Shown: positions 54,645 through 64,000, numbered from the stretch's first letter. The stretch is 64,000 nucleotides of DNA from Bacillota bacterium (GCA_023412455.1 JAEYNQ010000267.1:1-64000); one strand, 5' to 3'. The notes: a model not told the origin generated them from the sequence alone. A program made the numbers and translations.

Positions 54645-55373
54645 ATGATAAGGAGTATTCAAGTAGTCGGCACTATGATATGGCACCAAATAAAAACATC
54701 TAGAAAGCGGAAAGAGTATACCTATGGGAATAGCAAACATGGCGTGCATGAAAGTAGACAGCAGATTTTTAAGATGGCAAAGTGTATGACTTTAGATATG
54801 CTTAAAGCGGCAGGAACAAAGCTAGAGATAGTAGGTGAGGAGAATCTTCCAGAGAAGGGACCTGTACTTTATGTTGCTAATCACAAAAGTGTATTTGACA
54901 CGGTAATACTCATGAGCCTCTTCAAAGAACCAGGTATATTTATAGGGAAAAAAGAAGTTTCAAAGATGCCTTTAATAGGTAAATGGTTTGAGGATATGGG
55001 TAGTATTTATATTGATAGGGAGGATATTAGACAGTCTTTAAAAGCCATCCTTAAGGGCATTGAAGAGCTTAAAAATGGCCAATCTGTCGTCATTTTTCCT
55101 GAAGGAACAAGAACCTATGGTAAGGACATAAAGCCCTTTAAAGAAGGAAGTTTTAAACTAGCTACTAAAACACGAGTCCCCATTATTCCTATTGCATTTC
55201 AAGATACTTACAAGATTTTAGAAGAGACAAAGGGCATAAAGCAAACAACAGCATATGTAAATATTGGTAAGCCTATTAAGGTAGAGGAACTATCCGAAGC
55301 CGATCAGAAGAATTTAGCTCAATATGTACAAACTATCATACAAGAACTATTGGAGGAAGTGACGAACCTATAA
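54645..55373 (+). CDS. plsC: 1-acyl-sn-glycerol-3-phosphate acyltransferase
   Basis: A 242-aa protein. Acyltransferase motifs: NHKSVFDTVIL (HxxxxD), GSIYIDRED, FPEGTRTYGKDIKPFKEGSFKLA and VPIIPIAFQDTY. Adds the second acyl chain to make phosphatidic acid at the inner membrane face. The start lies 9 nt after pncB, with AGGAGGG before it. Confidence 0.9.
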   Translation: MIRSIQVVGTMIWHQIKTSRKRKEYTYGNSKHGVHESRQQIFKMAKCMTLDMLKAAGTKLEIVGEENLPEKGPVLYVANHKSVFDTVILMSLFKEPGIFIGKKEVSKMPLIGKWFEDMGSIYIDREDIRQSLKAILKGIEELKNGQSVVIFPEGTRTYGKDIKPFKEGSFKLATKTRVPIIPIAFQDTYKILEETKGIKQTTAYVNIGKPIKVEELSEADQKNLAQYVQTIIQELLEEVTNL

Positions 55374-55402
55374 TAAAATTATTTATAGAAAGGAAGTGGA
55401 TT

Positions 55403-56806
55403 ATGATTAATTCACATGAATCCTCAAAAGTAGTAGATGAAACAATGACGGTAGAAATGTCTAAAGATAGAATGTTGGGTGTTGTTGAATTCCAAGAACC
55501 AGTAAATGGTGGCAAGAAAATGTCCGCCCATGATATTCAGCAAGAACTACAAAAGAAAGGTATAGTGAGTGGAATTTTACCTGGCATTGTTGAAGAGTTG
55601 GCAAAAGAGAAAAAATACCGTTATAAATATATCGTTGCCAAAGGTGAAGCAGCTCAGGATGGAGAGGATGGAGTACTTACCCTGAATTTTGATATAGAAG
55701 AAATAAAGCATTTAAAACCTAAAGAAAAAGAAGATGGAACAGTAGACTTTAGAGAATTAAGTGCTGTAAGAAATGTTAAAGAAGGGGATTTACTAGCTAC
55801 CAGGACAATGGGGACGGAGGGTAAAAATGGCTTCAATATATTGGGACAAGTCATTAAAGCAAAAAGAGGTAAAGAAGTGAGGTTACCTAAAGGTAAAAAT
55901 ACCCATACCTCACCAGATGGTTTGGAGTTAATGGCTTCAGTAGATGGTAAGCTAGAGTATGATGGCCATAATATTTATATTAATACGGTCTATCATTTAA
56001 GTGGGGACTTAGATAGCGGTGTAGGAAATATAGACTTTGTGGGAAATGTAGTCATTACAGGGAGTGTTAAATCCGGTTTTACTGTTAAAGCAGAGGGCTC
56101 CATAGAGGTAAAAGGCTCAGTAGAGGAAGCCACTCTCATAGCTGGTGGCGATATTTTCTTAAGCTATGGAATACAAGGTGGCAATAAGGGAAAATTAGTT
56201 TCAGGTGGTAATGTCATTGCTAAATTTATACAAAATACTTTAGTTGAAGCTAAAGGAGATGTTATTACAGAAGCGATTATGCATTCTAATGTTTCAGCGG
56301 GTAATACGATTCGAGTAGATACTGGTAAAGGACTTATTGTAGGTGGGAGTGTTTCTGCAACCTCTCTTATTTTAGCGCGTAACATTGGTTCTCCTATGGG
56401 GACGGTAACCAGTGTACAAATTGGGGTACCACCTAATATGTATGAGCAATTTAAAACACTAGAAAAACAAATAGCTGAAGGGAATGCAGATCTTAGAAAG
56501 GTAGAAAAAAGTATTCAATTTCTCTATCTTAAGTCACAGACAGCGTTAGATCCACAAAAACAGATGATGTTAAAAAAACTGATGGATTCTCAAGGGCCTT
56601 TAAGAGAAAGGGTAGAAAAACTTCAAGAAGAGTATAAGCAACTTTCAGAAATTCTTAAAGATGTACAAGATGGAATGATTAAGGTGAGCGACACTGTACA
56701 TCCAGGAGTAAAGGTGACTATAGGTAGCACCATAAAATACATAGATGATGATCAAATACGTTGTACAATTAGGCGTGTAGATGGTGAGATTGTAATCGGT
56801 CTATAA
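55403..56806 (+). CDS. FapA (DUF342) family protein
   Basis: A 467-aa protein. An N-terminal region (about 1-140) is followed by the FapA beta-helix with repeated glycine turns (GNIDFVGNVVITGSVKSGFTVKAEGSIEVKGSVEEATLIAGGDIFLSYGIQG, about 205-260) and a C-terminal coiled coil (about 340-430). FapA proteins are found in many Firmicutes and Vibrio; their molecular role is unclear. It follows plsC by 29 nt. Confidence 0.85.
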   Translation: MINSHESSKVVDETMTVEMSKDRMLGVVEFQEPVNGGKKMSAHDIQQELQKKGIVSGILPGIVEELAKEKKYRYKYIVAKGEAAQDGEDGVLTLNFDIEEIKHLKPKEKEDGTVDFRELSAVRNVKEGDLLATRTMGTEGKNGFNILGQVIKAKRGKEVRLPKGKNTHTSPDGLELMASVDGKLEYDGHNIYINTVYHLSGDLDSGVGNIDFVGNVVITGSVKSGFTVKAEGSIEVKGSVEEATLIAGGDIFLSYGIQGGNKGKLVSGGNVIAKFIQNTLVEAKGDVITEAIMHSNVSAGNTIRVDTGKGLIVGGSVSATSLILARNIGSPMGTVTSVQIGVPPNMYEQFKTLEKQIAEGNADLRKVEKSIQFLYLKSQTALDPQKQMMLKKLMDSQGPLRERVEKLQEEYKQLSEILKDVQDGMIKVSDTVHPGVKVTIGSTIKYIDDDQIRCTIRRVDGEIVIGL

Positions 56807-56824
56807 AAGGGAAATCATAATAAA

Positions 56825-56890
56825 AAGATTGCTATAAAAGGTGGATAGGCGTAAATAAACGAGCTGCCCTTTATAACAATCTTATTTTTT
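56825..56890. terminator. Terminator between convergent fapA-like and cardiolipin synthase genes
   Basis: AAGATTGCTATAAAAGG (56825-56841) pairs with CCTTTATAACAATCTT (56868-56883) with minor mismatches, followed by ATTTTTTT. Confidence 0.7.
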
Positions 56891-56923
56891 TGCCATCATA
56901 AATCCTTTTGTTTAGAAAAGTGA

Positions 56924-58381
56924 CTAAAGAATAGGTGAGAGTAAGCGAGAGATGGACTCCTTAAAATAAATACCAACAGAGCGATTGGCATAGGCATCTT
57001 TTGTAATCTCTTTGCATGCTTTAAGATCTTCAAAGAATATATGAGACAACTCTTTAGCAGTTTCTGAGTTGTAAATAAAGGCATTGATTTCAAAGTTAAG
57101 CTTGAAACTACGCACATCAAAATTAGCAGTTCCGACAGAGGCAATGGTGTCATCTATGATAATGGTTTTTGCGTGTAAAAATCCCTTTTCATAAGTATAG
57201 CAACGTACGCCACAACCAAGTACTTCCCCTATATGGGCGTAAGTGGCCCAATAGACAATCATATGATCAGGTTTATTGGGAATCATAATGCGTACATCTA
57301 TTCCAGAAAGAGCAGCTAGTTTTAAGGCTGTTAGAACAGCTTCATCAGGGATGAAATAGGGAGTCTGAATAAAAATAGATTTTTTGGCAGCATGAATCAT
57401 TTGGATATAACCATTTCTTACGCTGGAATATCTAGAGTCTGGCCCACTGGATACGATTTGCATCCCGATAGAACCCAAATGATTGTCTGTTTCAAGAGGA
57501 ATGTAATGATCAAGGGAAAAATCTTCTCTCGTAGCAAAGCGCCGATCCAGTAAAAATTGAAGATTAATAAAACTTATACTGCTTCCTCTAATTTTTAAAT
57601 GGGTATCTCGCCAATAACCTAGCTTAGGATTGAGGCCAAGGTATTCGTCCCCTATATTAAAGCCACCTAAGTAAGCTACGCAACCGTCAATAACACATAT
57701 TTTACGGTGATTACGATAGTTAGCGCGTAGTTTAAGAAAAGGGATAAAAGAGGGAAAGAAACAGGCTACATGAATGCCAGCTTTACGAAGTTCGTAAAAA
57801 TATTTTTTTGGGGTAGTAAAGCAGCCCATATCATCATAAAGAATAAAAATTTCTACACCTTCTATGGCCTTTTGGATAAGTAAATCTTTAAACTGTTGCC
57901 CCAAATTATCATCACGAATAATGTAGGACTCCATGTGAATATACTTTTTAGCCTCCTCAATGCTCTTAAAAAGGTCCTCGAATAGGAGCTTCCCATCTGT
58001 GAGAATTTTAAGCGTGTTATCCTCGGTATAAATCGATTCATGGGCATTAAGATTAAGACGAATGAGATTTTCGTAGTTTCGAATAAGTAGGTTGTCGTAT
58101 TCTTCTAGATGATGAAGTAAGGAAAAACGTTGGCGTTGCAAAAGCGCAGAAAATCGGTCTTTTTCCTCCTTTTTACTAAAAGTCTTACGTTTTCTCAAAT
58201 CCTGTCCCAAGAACAAATACAGTATAAAACCAAAAACAGGGATAAAAAGCATAATCATAATCCAGGCCCAAGTTGTAGTAGGTGGTTTCTTAGAAAAGAA
58301 AATAAATGACAGGGCAAGGAGTATATTCATATATAAGAAGATGTTTAGCCAAGTATAGTTAAGGGAGAGGATATGTAACAT
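56924..58381 (-). CDS. cls: Cardiolipin synthase
   Basis: A 485-aa protein. Two N-terminal transmembrane helices (about 5-25 and 35-57) and two phospholipase-D catalytic motifs: NYRNHRKICVIDG (about 220-232) and FLHAKTIIIDDTIASVGTANFD (about 400-420). Joins two phosphatidylglycerols to cardiolipin in the membrane. Normal length for the family. Confidence 0.92.
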   Translation of the reverse strand: MLHILSLNYTWLNIFLYMNILLALSFIFFSKKPPTTTWAWIMIMLFIPVFGFILYLFLGQDLRKRKTFSKKEEKDRFSALLQRQRFSLLHHLEEYDNLLIRNYENLIRLNLNAHESIYTEDNTLKILTDGKLLFEDLFKSIEEAKKYIHMESYIIRDDNLGQQFKDLLIQKAIEGVEIFILYDDMGCFTTPKKYFYELRKAGIHVACFFPSFIPFLKLRANYRNHRKICVIDGCVAYLGGFNIGDEYLGLNPKLGYWRDTHLKIRGSSISFINLQFLLDRRFATREDFSLDHYIPLETDNHLGSIGMQIVSSGPDSRYSSVRNGYIQMIHAAKKSIFIQTPYFIPDEAVLTALKLAALSGIDVRIMIPNKPDHMIVYWATYAHIGEVLGCGVRCYTYEKGFLHAKTIIIDDTIASVGTANFDVRSFKLNFEINAFIYNSETAKELSHIFFEDLKACKEITKDAYANRSVGIYFKESISRLLSPIL

Positions 58382-58516
58382 TTTACACCACCTTAAAAGA
58401 GGATCTTTACATAGTATTATATTATATAAGAAAAATTATTAACACATTGTCTTATAACTTTGGGTATGCTATACTTATCTAAGTTTAACGAAGGACATTT
58501 TAAGGAGGTATGAAGA

Positions 58517-58969
58517 GTGAATTGGACAGTGTTTTGGATTGTGCTTGCAGTAGTTGCTGCGCTATTAGTAGGCCTATATTTCTGGGGGAAAAAGTTACAG
58601 GCCAAGTATGATAGTCAACAGCAGCTGATTAATGAGAATAAGCAAACGGCAACTATATTTGTAATAGATAAAAAGAAAGATAAAGTAGATAATTTAAAGC
58701 TACCAAAACAAGTAAAAGATGGCTTACCTAAACTTTATAGAAGAAGAAAAATGCCAGTTGTTATTGCTAAAATTGGGCCTCAAATTCAGACCCTTATGTG
58801 TGATGAACGTGTTTATAATGTGATCCCTACTAAAAAGCAGATTAAAGTAGAGCTTGCAGGCATATTAATAGTTAATGTTGTTTCAGGAAAGTTACCAGAG
58901 CCAAAGAAAAAAGGAATACTAGCTAAGGCCAAAGATAAAGTGGCCAATATGACAACGAGTAAAAAGTAA
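58517..58969 (+). CDS. Membrane-anchored protein of unknown function
   Basis: A 150-aa protein. One N-terminal transmembrane helix (about 4-24), then a basic soluble part (DKKKDKVDNLKLPKQVKDGLPKLYRRRKMPVVIAKIGPQIQTLMCDERVYNVIPTKKQ) and a Lys-rich tail. GTG 58517 follows AAGGAGG. I recognise no family; the soluble part has a short beta-rich core with one Cys. Monocistronic with its own terminator. Confidence 0.65.
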   Translation: MNWTVFWIVLAVVAALLVGLYFWGKKLQAKYDSQQQLINENKQTATIFVIDKKKDKVDNLKLPKQVKDGLPKLYRRRKMPVVIAKIGPQIQTLMCDERVYNVIPTKKQIKVELAGILIVNVVSGKLPEPKKKGILAKAKDKVANMTTSKK

Positions 58970-58988
58970 CATCAGACATTATGTGAGG

Positions 58989-59022
58989 GTAGTCAGGTTT
59001 TTAACCAGACTACTCTATTTTT
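58989..59022 (+). terminator. Terminator after the 58517 gene
   Basis: GTAGTCAGGTT (58989-58999) pairs with AACCAGACTAC (59003-59013) with one mismatch, then a T-rich tract. Confidence 0.7.
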
Positions 59023-59109
59023 ATCTTGTAGGAAACTTCGTGTTCTACACTTTCACTACTTCGCGAACCAATACGTGTCCTATGGACACTTTTGTTCTAC
59101 AAAGAAGAT
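59022..59109 (+). repeat. Dispersed structured intergenic repeat, copy C
   Basis: The best-formed copy: ends TTGTAG/CTACAA complementary, inner stem TTCG/CGAA, small hairpin GTGT-TCT-ACAC, and 3' hairpin GTGTCC-TAT-GGACAC. Like copy B it begins right at the T tract of a terminator. Confidence 0.75.
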
Positions 59110-59219
59110 AATCCAAGATGATGTCTCATAAAAGTAGGACTTTTTACATAAAGTATATCTACAGGAAAAAGTAAAAGAATATAAAATAGCCATGTAAATT
59201 ATTAAAGAAGGGAGGGCAT

Positions 59220-60077
59220 ATGAACAGTAACCGTATTGAATTTATTAAAAAGCTTTGGAAAAGATATGTCTCTCATAATGTAGCTGCTACAAGTGCACAA
59301 ATTGCGTACTATTGGATATTGGCTTTTTTTCCCTTTTTGATTTTTATATTAACATTACTAAGCTATACAAGGATTCCCACTGATTTATTTATCAATAATT
59401 TATCTAAAGTAGTGCCTGTTGCACTTGTCCCTTTTATTGAAAATACCATTACCCAGTTTATCAGTTATAGAAGTACTACTCTGCTTTCTGTGGGGGTACT
59501 TGTCTCCTTATGGTCAGGAGGAACGGCCGTTAATGCTATGGTAAGAGGAATCCATTTAGCCTATAATTCTAAATACGTAAGGCCCTTTTGGTTAGCCAGA
59601 TTAAGTGGAATAGGCTATACCATTCTATTAGCACTACTGATTATCGTTATGATGGTAGGGATGGTTTTTGGGGATCGAATAGGAAGTTATATTATCTATA
59701 GCCTAGAAATGAACACAGGTGTTTTTATGCCATTATGGAACTTAGGCCGTCGAATTATGACGCCTATAGCCCTACTTATTATACTTTATATTATTTATAC
59801 CTTTGTACCAAGAAGATATATTCGCTATAAAAATGTATGGCCAGGGACTTTATTAGCTTCTTTTGGATGGTATATTTTTACGCTATTTTTTTCGATTTAT
59901 ATAGATAATTATAGTAAATACAATCAACTTTATGGTAGTATAGGGAGTATATTTATACTGCTTATTTGGTTATATGCTAGCTGCATGTTACTTTTGTTGG
60001 GAGCTGAAGTCAATGCCCTTTATCAAGAAGTAAAACGCATTAAGGCAGTTAGAAAAGTGACAAGTAAAAAAGAATAA
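59220..60077 (+). CDS. YihY/virulence factor BrkB family protein
   Basis: A 285-aa membrane protein with six transmembrane helices: NVAATSAQIAYYWILAFFPFLIFIL at the start (the AxxAYY...FP motif) and YGSIGSIFILLIWLYASCMLLLLGAEVNAL near the end. Once called RNase BN in E. coli, but a nuclease role is not supported for the family; a transport role is suspected. AGGGAGGG before ATG 59220. First gene of a run toward the metH pair. Confidence 0.88.
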   Translation: MNSNRIEFIKKLWKRYVSHNVAATSAQIAYYWILAFFPFLIFILTLLSYTRIPTDLFINNLSKVVPVALVPFIENTITQFISYRSTTLLSVGVLVSLWSGGTAVNAMVRGIHLAYNSKYVRPFWLARLSGIGYTILLALLIIVMMVGMVFGDRIGSYIIYSLEMNTGVFMPLWNLGRRIMTPIALLIILYIIYTFVPRRYIRYKNVWPGTLLASFGWYIFTLFFSIYIDNYSKYNQLYGSIGSIFILLIWLYASCMLLLLGAEVNALYQEVKRIKAVRKVTSKKE

Positions 60078-60099
60078 TTGAGTAAAAAGGTGATAAATA

Positions 60100-60711
60100 G
60101 TGAAACCATTAGAAAAAGATTTTTACTTGCAAGATGGGCTCATAGTAGCAAAGGCTCTTTTAGGAAAAAGGCTTATAAGGGAAGTAGATGGTAAGGCGTA
60201 TGCCTTCAAAATTGTAGAAACAGAGGCTTATAGAGGACCAGAGGATAAGGGAGCACATACTTATGGGGGTGTACCTACGCCAAGAACAGAACCTCTCTTT
60301 GAGCCAGGAGGAAGGACCTATATCTACTTGATTTATGGTATGTATAATTGCCTTAATATAGTGGCCAATAGAGAGGGAATTCCTCACGGAGTCCTAATAA
60401 GGGCTATAGAGCCTATAGGAGAAGAAGCTTTAAGTTGGGCAAGACGTAATCGCCCTATTAAGTCTAAGAAGGAGATAGACCTCACAAATGGTCCAGGGAA
60501 GCTTTGCAAAGCCTTGCTCATTGACCGAGAGCTTAATAGGAGGCCTGTTACAGAAAAGGGAGAGATATGGGTAGCTGATGCCCCACCCATTAAAGACATA
60601 GTAGCAGATAAACGCATTAATATTCCCTATGCTGAAGAATATAGAGATGTAGAATGGCGTTTCTATATAAAGGATAATCCTTATGTATCTGTTTTAAAAA
60701 AGGAAGAGTAA
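60100..60711 (+). CDS. DNA-3-methyladenine glycosylase (MPG/AAG type)
   Basis: A 203-aa base-excision repair enzyme that removes alkylated purines. ETEAYRGPEDKGAHTYGGVPTPRTEPLFEPGGRTYIYLIYGMYNCLNIVAN holds the catalytic Glu and the conserved intercalating and DNA-contact region of the alkyladenine family. Start GTG 60100, after AAAAGGTGA. It follows the YihY gene by 22 nt. Confidence 0.92.
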   Translation: MKPLEKDFYLQDGLIVAKALLGKRLIREVDGKAYAFKIVETEAYRGPEDKGAHTYGGVPTPRTEPLFEPGGRTYIYLIYGMYNCLNIVANREGIPHGVLIRAIEPIGEEALSWARRNRPIKSKKEIDLTNGPGKLCKALLIDRELNRRPVTEKGEIWVADAPPIKDIVADKRINIPYAEEYRDVEWRFYIKDNPYVSVLKKEE

Positions 60712-60747
60712 GAGCGTGGCATTTTTTTAGAGATAGAGGGAAATAAA

Positions 60748-61419
60748 ATGGAGATTACAGAACAAATGATAAGAGATGCCCTAAGATATATGGGTATTCC
60801 CAAAGGAAAAGAAGACCTAGAGGTTGTGAAAAAAGTGAACACAGTTTATCAAGAACTTGAAAAGATCGCTGTCTTTAAAACAGTACATGAGCTAGTTCCC
60901 ATTACTCAATCATCAGAAGGTGTGTACTTTGAAGGGACTACATTAACCATAAAGAGTCAAGATTTAAGTAGACTTTTTTCACAGTGTAGTGAGGCCTATC
61001 TATTAGCTGCTACCTTGGGGCAAGAAGTGGATAGATGCATTAATCTCAGACAAAAATTAGATATGTTTGAAGCCTTGGTTTTAGACACGTGTGCTTCTGT
61101 TTTGGTAGATAAGGTATGTGATGACTGGGAAAAGGACATCCAGCAAGAGCTAAAGCCAGGAGAGTTTCTGACCATGCGTTTTAGTCCAGGTTATGGGGAT
61201 GTGTCCTTAGAGTGCCAAGGTGAGCTCTTGACTATTTTAAATACAAAAAGGCGTATAGGGCTCACATTGACTCAAACGAATATGCTTTTTCCTACCAAGT
61301 CCATTACAGCTTTTATAGGTGTATCTGAGAAAGAAGAAAAAAAAGAAAAAAATTGTGGGGCATGTAATCTCGTAAAGGGTTGCATGTACAAAAGAAGAGG
61401 TGAACATTGTGGTTTATGA
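60748..61419 (+). CDS. Methionine synthase activation subunit (split MetH reactivation domain)
   Basis: A 223-aa protein matching the C-terminal, adenosylmethionine-binding activation domain of MetH as a separate gene: a helical N-terminal part, YLLAATLGQEVDR, RFSPGYGDVSLECQGELLTILNTKRRIGLTLTQTNMLFPTKSITAFIGV (with the SPGYGD motif), then a Cys-rich tail (CGACNLVKGCMYKRRGEHC). It restores cob(II)alamin to methylcobalamin. The metH gene overlaps its last 11 nt, so the two are made together. Confidence 0.9.
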   Translation: MEITEQMIRDALRYMGIPKGKEDLEVVKKVNTVYQELEKIAVFKTVHELVPITQSSEGVYFEGTTLTIKSQDLSRLFSQCSEAYLLAATLGQEVDRCINLRQKLDMFEALVLDTCASVLVDKVCDDWEKDIQQELKPGEFLTMRFSPGYGDVSLECQGELLTILNTKRRIGLTLTQTNMLFPTKSITAFIGVSEKEEKKEKNCGACNLVKGCMYKRRGEHCGL

Positions 61420-63790
61420 TGTATTAGGGAAAAAACGTCTTTATTTTGATGGAGCTATGGGGACAGTATTACAAGCTAAAGGGATTAAGCTAGGGGAACT
61501 ACCTGAAAGCTATAATTATACGAAGCCAGAGGTTATAGAAGAAATTCATAGAGAATATTTAGAGGCAGGAGCAGACTTTATAACAACCAACACCTTCGGA
61601 GCCAATCGCTATAAGTTAAGAAAGACAGAATATACTGTGGAAGGTATGATTTTAAAGGCTACAGAGCTGGCCAATAAGGCTAGAAAAGGCTATGAGGATA
61701 AATATATTGCATTAGACATAGGTTCTACAGGAAAAGTACTTAAACCTATTGGCGATGTGAGCTTTGAAGAAGTCTATGATGTATTTAAGGAACAGGTTAT
61801 AGCAGGAACAAAAGCAGGGTGTGATGTGATTCTCTTTGAGACCTTTACTGATTTATATGAGTTGAAGGCAGGGATATTAGCTGCCAAAGAGAATAGCCAG
61901 TTACCTATTTTTTGCACCATGAGTTTTGAAGAAAATGGACGTACTTTCTTTGGAAGCAGTGTAGAGAGTATGGTTTTGACCTTAGAAGCCTTGGGTGTTG
62001 ATGCCTTAGGTGTTAATTGCTCCTTAGGTCCAAAGGAATTAAAGCCGATTATTGAAAAGATAACGCAGATGGCCTCTATTCCTATACTTGTTCAGCCTAA
62101 TGCAGGGTTGCCTGTTATGAAAGATGGAGGAGTTTATTACGATATTACGGAGGAAGCATTTGCCGATTATATGGAAGCGTTTGCAAAGATGGGGGTTTCC
62201 CTACTAGGAGGATGCTGTGGAACTTCCAGTCGTTATATTAAAGCAACTGTAGAAAAGACCAAGACAATACCTTATTGCTCGCCTGAACCGAAAGCCATAA
62301 CAGGTATATGTAGTAATGGGCAAGCTGTTTATTTTGATGATGTACGTATTATTGGAGAGAGACTTAATCCAACGGGTAAGAAATTGCTTCAACAAGCCCT
62401 TCGTAACGAAGATATGGATTATATTTTAAATGAAGCCATGCAACAAGAAAAACAAGGAGCTCATATTTTAGATGTCAATGTGGGGCTCCCTGATATTGAT
62501 GAAGTGGCCATGCTGAAGGAAGTTATTATGGAAGTACAGGCTACAGTCAAATTACCCCTTCAGATTGATTCTTCCAATCCCGAGGCCTTAGAGGAAGCAG
62601 CACGAATTTATAATGGTAAGCCTATTATTAATTCAGTAAATGGCAAAAAAGAGAGCTTAGATACCATACTTCCCATTGCTAAGAAGTATGGAGCATGTAT
62701 ACTAGGTCTTACATTAGATGAAACAGGGATACCAGCTTCAGCTGAAGAAAGGCTAGCAGTAGCTAAAAGAATTGTAGAAGCTGCTTTAGAGATAGGTATA
62801 CCTAGAAAAGATATTCTTATTGATTGCCTTGTTGTAACAGCTTCTGCACAGCAAGATTTGGTAATAGAGACACTTAAGGCCGTTCGACTAGTAAAAGAAC
62901 AACTAGGTGTTAAAACAGTTCTAGGAGTGAGTAATGTATCCTTTGGGCTTCCTAATCGCCCTGCTATTAACAAAACAATGTTAGGGATGGCTCTTATGCA
63001 AGGCTTAGATGCACCTATTATGAACCCAGGAGATCAGGGTATGCTAGAAACCATTCGTGCTTATCGTGTACTAGTAGGCAAGGATAAAGACTCTAAAGAT
63101 TATATTGCGGGGAATACTCAAGTAGCAACAGAAGACATGGTTAGAGATACAAAGGATAAAAGAGAAGAAACCATAGATTTGCAGCAAGCCATTATAACAG
63201 GCCTTAAGGAAGCTGCAGCCAATGCCACTAAGAGTAAAATCTTAGAAACCAAACCTTTAGAAATTATAGAACAAGAAATAGTTCCTGCTCTAAATAAAGT
63301 AGGAGAGCTTTATGAAAAGCAAAGCATTTTCTTGCCACAGCTTATTAAGTCAGCAGAGGCTGCAAAAAGAGCCTTTGAAGTGCTCCAAAATGCATTTTCT
63401 AAAGAAGAGGGACTAGAGAATACCAATAAAACAAAAGTAGCTTTAGCCACTGTCTATGGCGATATTCATGATATTGGTAAAAATATTGTGAAGGTCATTA
63501 TGGAAAACTATAATTTTGAAGTATATGATTTAGGGAAAGATGTTCCTACAGAAGTAATCATAGAAGCCGTACAACGGTTTGATATAAAAATAGTGGGATT
63601 AAGTGCATTAATGACAACTACTGTGGCAAGTATGAAGGCTACTATTAAAGCTCTAAAACAAAAATGCCCTCACGTAAAAGTGATAGTAGGAGGGGCTGTT
63701 TTGACGCCAGAATTAGCAGATTTTGTAGAAGCTCATTATTATGCAAAAGATGCAATGGAGACGGTTAGAATTGCTGAAAAAATAAAATAA
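61409..63790 (+). CDS. metH: Cobalamin-dependent methionine synthase, catalytic part (MetH)
   Basis: A 793-aa protein. Homocysteine domain (about 1-290) with zinc Cys at C204 and C269/C270 (GGCCGTSS); methyltetrahydrofolate (pterin) domain (about 310-570, VRIIGERLNPTGKK, DVNVGLPD); cobalamin cap and B12 domain (about 590-793) with DIHDIGK (His687, the axial ligand). The activation domain is missing from this chain and is encoded just upstream. GTG 61409, 6 nt after AGAGGTG, fits better than GTG 61400. No SAM or B12 riboswitch is seen upstream. Confidence 0.93.
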   Translation: MVYDVLGKKRLYFDGAMGTVLQAKGIKLGELPESYNYTKPEVIEEIHREYLEAGADFITTNTFGANRYKLRKTEYTVEGMILKATELANKARKGYEDKYIALDIGSTGKVLKPIGDVSFEEVYDVFKEQVIAGTKAGCDVILFETFTDLYELKAGILAAKENSQLPIFCTMSFEENGRTFFGSSVESMVLTLEALGVDALGVNCSLGPKELKPIIEKITQMASIPILVQPNAGLPVMKDGGVYYDITEEAFADYMEAFAKMGVSLLGGCCGTSSRYIKATVEKTKTIPYCSPEPKAITGICSNGQAVYFDDVRIIGERLNPTGKKLLQQALRNEDMDYILNEAMQQEKQGAHILDVNVGLPDIDEVAMLKEVIMEVQATVKLPLQIDSSNPEALEEAARIYNGKPIINSVNGKKESLDTILPIAKKYGACILGLTLDETGIPASAEERLAVAKRIVEAALEIGIPRKDILIDCLVVTASAQQDLVIETLKAVRLVKEQLGVKTVLGVSNVSFGLPNRPAINKTMLGMALMQGLDAPIMNPGDQGMLETIRAYRVLVGKDKDSKDYIAGNTQVATEDMVRDTKDKREETIDLQQAIITGLKEAAANATKSKILETKPLEIIEQEIVPALNKVGELYEKQSIFLPQLIKSAEAAKRAFEVLQNAFSKEEGLENTNKTKVALATVYGDIHDIGKNIVKVIMENYNFEVYDLGKDVPTEVIIEAVQRFDIKIVGLSALMTTTVASMKATIKALKQKCPHVKVIVGGAVLTPELADFVEAHYYAKDAMETVRIAEKIK

Positions 63791-64000
63791 TATACATTTA
63801 ATCGTTGACGATAAAACAAGGTTTTATGAGAGTTTCACAAGATAAAAAGAAATTAATGGAAAAAAATAATATTATATTTGATTTTATCTGTAACTTAGTA
63901 TAAATTATTAGTATGGCCTTTTATTAATATTGGCGATAGTGTTATAAACACTGCTTTTGTGAAGACATGAGCAATGACTACTTGAGAGGGTTACTATTAA
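63791..64000. other. Sequence after metH to the window end
   Basis: 210 AT-rich bases. ATAAAAC-AAG-GTTTTAT (about 63811-63827) and AGTGTT-ATA-AACACT (about 63937-63951) are small hairpins without T tracts. No gene with a ribosome binding site is visible; the end may be the leader of the next gene. Confidence 0.4.

Overview
The window looks like chromosomal DNA from a low-GC, spore-forming member of the Clostridia. The signs are AT-rich intergenic DNA, AGGAGG-type ribosome binding sites with frequent GTG/TTG starts, SpmA/SpmB, an AbrB-type regulator, DUF1659/DUF2922/YvrJ proteins, WalRK-YycHI and a T-box on ileS. The gene set resembles Lachnospirales such as Cellulosilyticum; this is an inference from gene content, not a database match. 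I see no tRNA, rRNA, CRISPR array, phage or insertion sequence.

Layout. 1-5100: a ComK-like gene (minus strand) with a LexA-type box over its promoter start, divergent from a small sigma factor followed by DUF1659, DUF2922 and YvrJ proteins, then an S-layer-homology protein and a short LysM protein. 5100-12000: the cell-wall two-component system walR-walK, a small secreted protein, yycH, yycI and murA. 12000-18500: asparagine synthase, two HD-GYP proteins, two small minus-strand genes (one cysteine-rich with a poly-Glu run) and a YkvI-like membrane protein. 18600-22900: a MORN-repeat protein, spmA-spmB, an AbrB-like regulator and a divergent RelA/SpoT-fold protein. 23000-25300: an aconitase-family hydratase. 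25500-32360: a LacI-regulated carbohydrate-acid operon (binding protein, two permeases, enolase-superfamily dehydratase, RraA-like aldolase) with no ATPase gene.

32380-41800 is minus-strand housekeeping: zinc phospholipase C-like protein, TagO/WecA-type transferase, upp, rpiB, a Sua5-type TsaC, a Usp-like protein, glycogen phosphorylase and an M18 aminopeptidase. 41900-48400 holds a Zn/Cd-type P-ATPase with an SmtB/ArsR-like operator, a CorA transporter with an unusual leader, and a six-TM chemoreceptor-like protein. 48400-52000 is ileS with its T-box. 52000-63800 holds a DMT transporter, nicotinate phosphoribosyltransferase, an acyltransferase, FapA, cardiolipin synthase, a YihY protein, 3-methyladenine glycosylase, and a split methionine synthase (activation subunit, then catalytic MetH).

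The parts most worth a second look are: (1) the SOS-box/ComK-like/sigma/DUF1659-DUF2922-YvrJ locus at the left end; (2) a roughly 80-nt dispersed, apparently structured intergenic repeat in three copies (about 18605, 25346 and 59022); (3) the corA leader, with a 26-codon upstream ORF and a perfect 9-bp hairpin covering the ribosome binding site; and (4) a RelA/SpoT-fold protein whose substrate-binding loop is altered.
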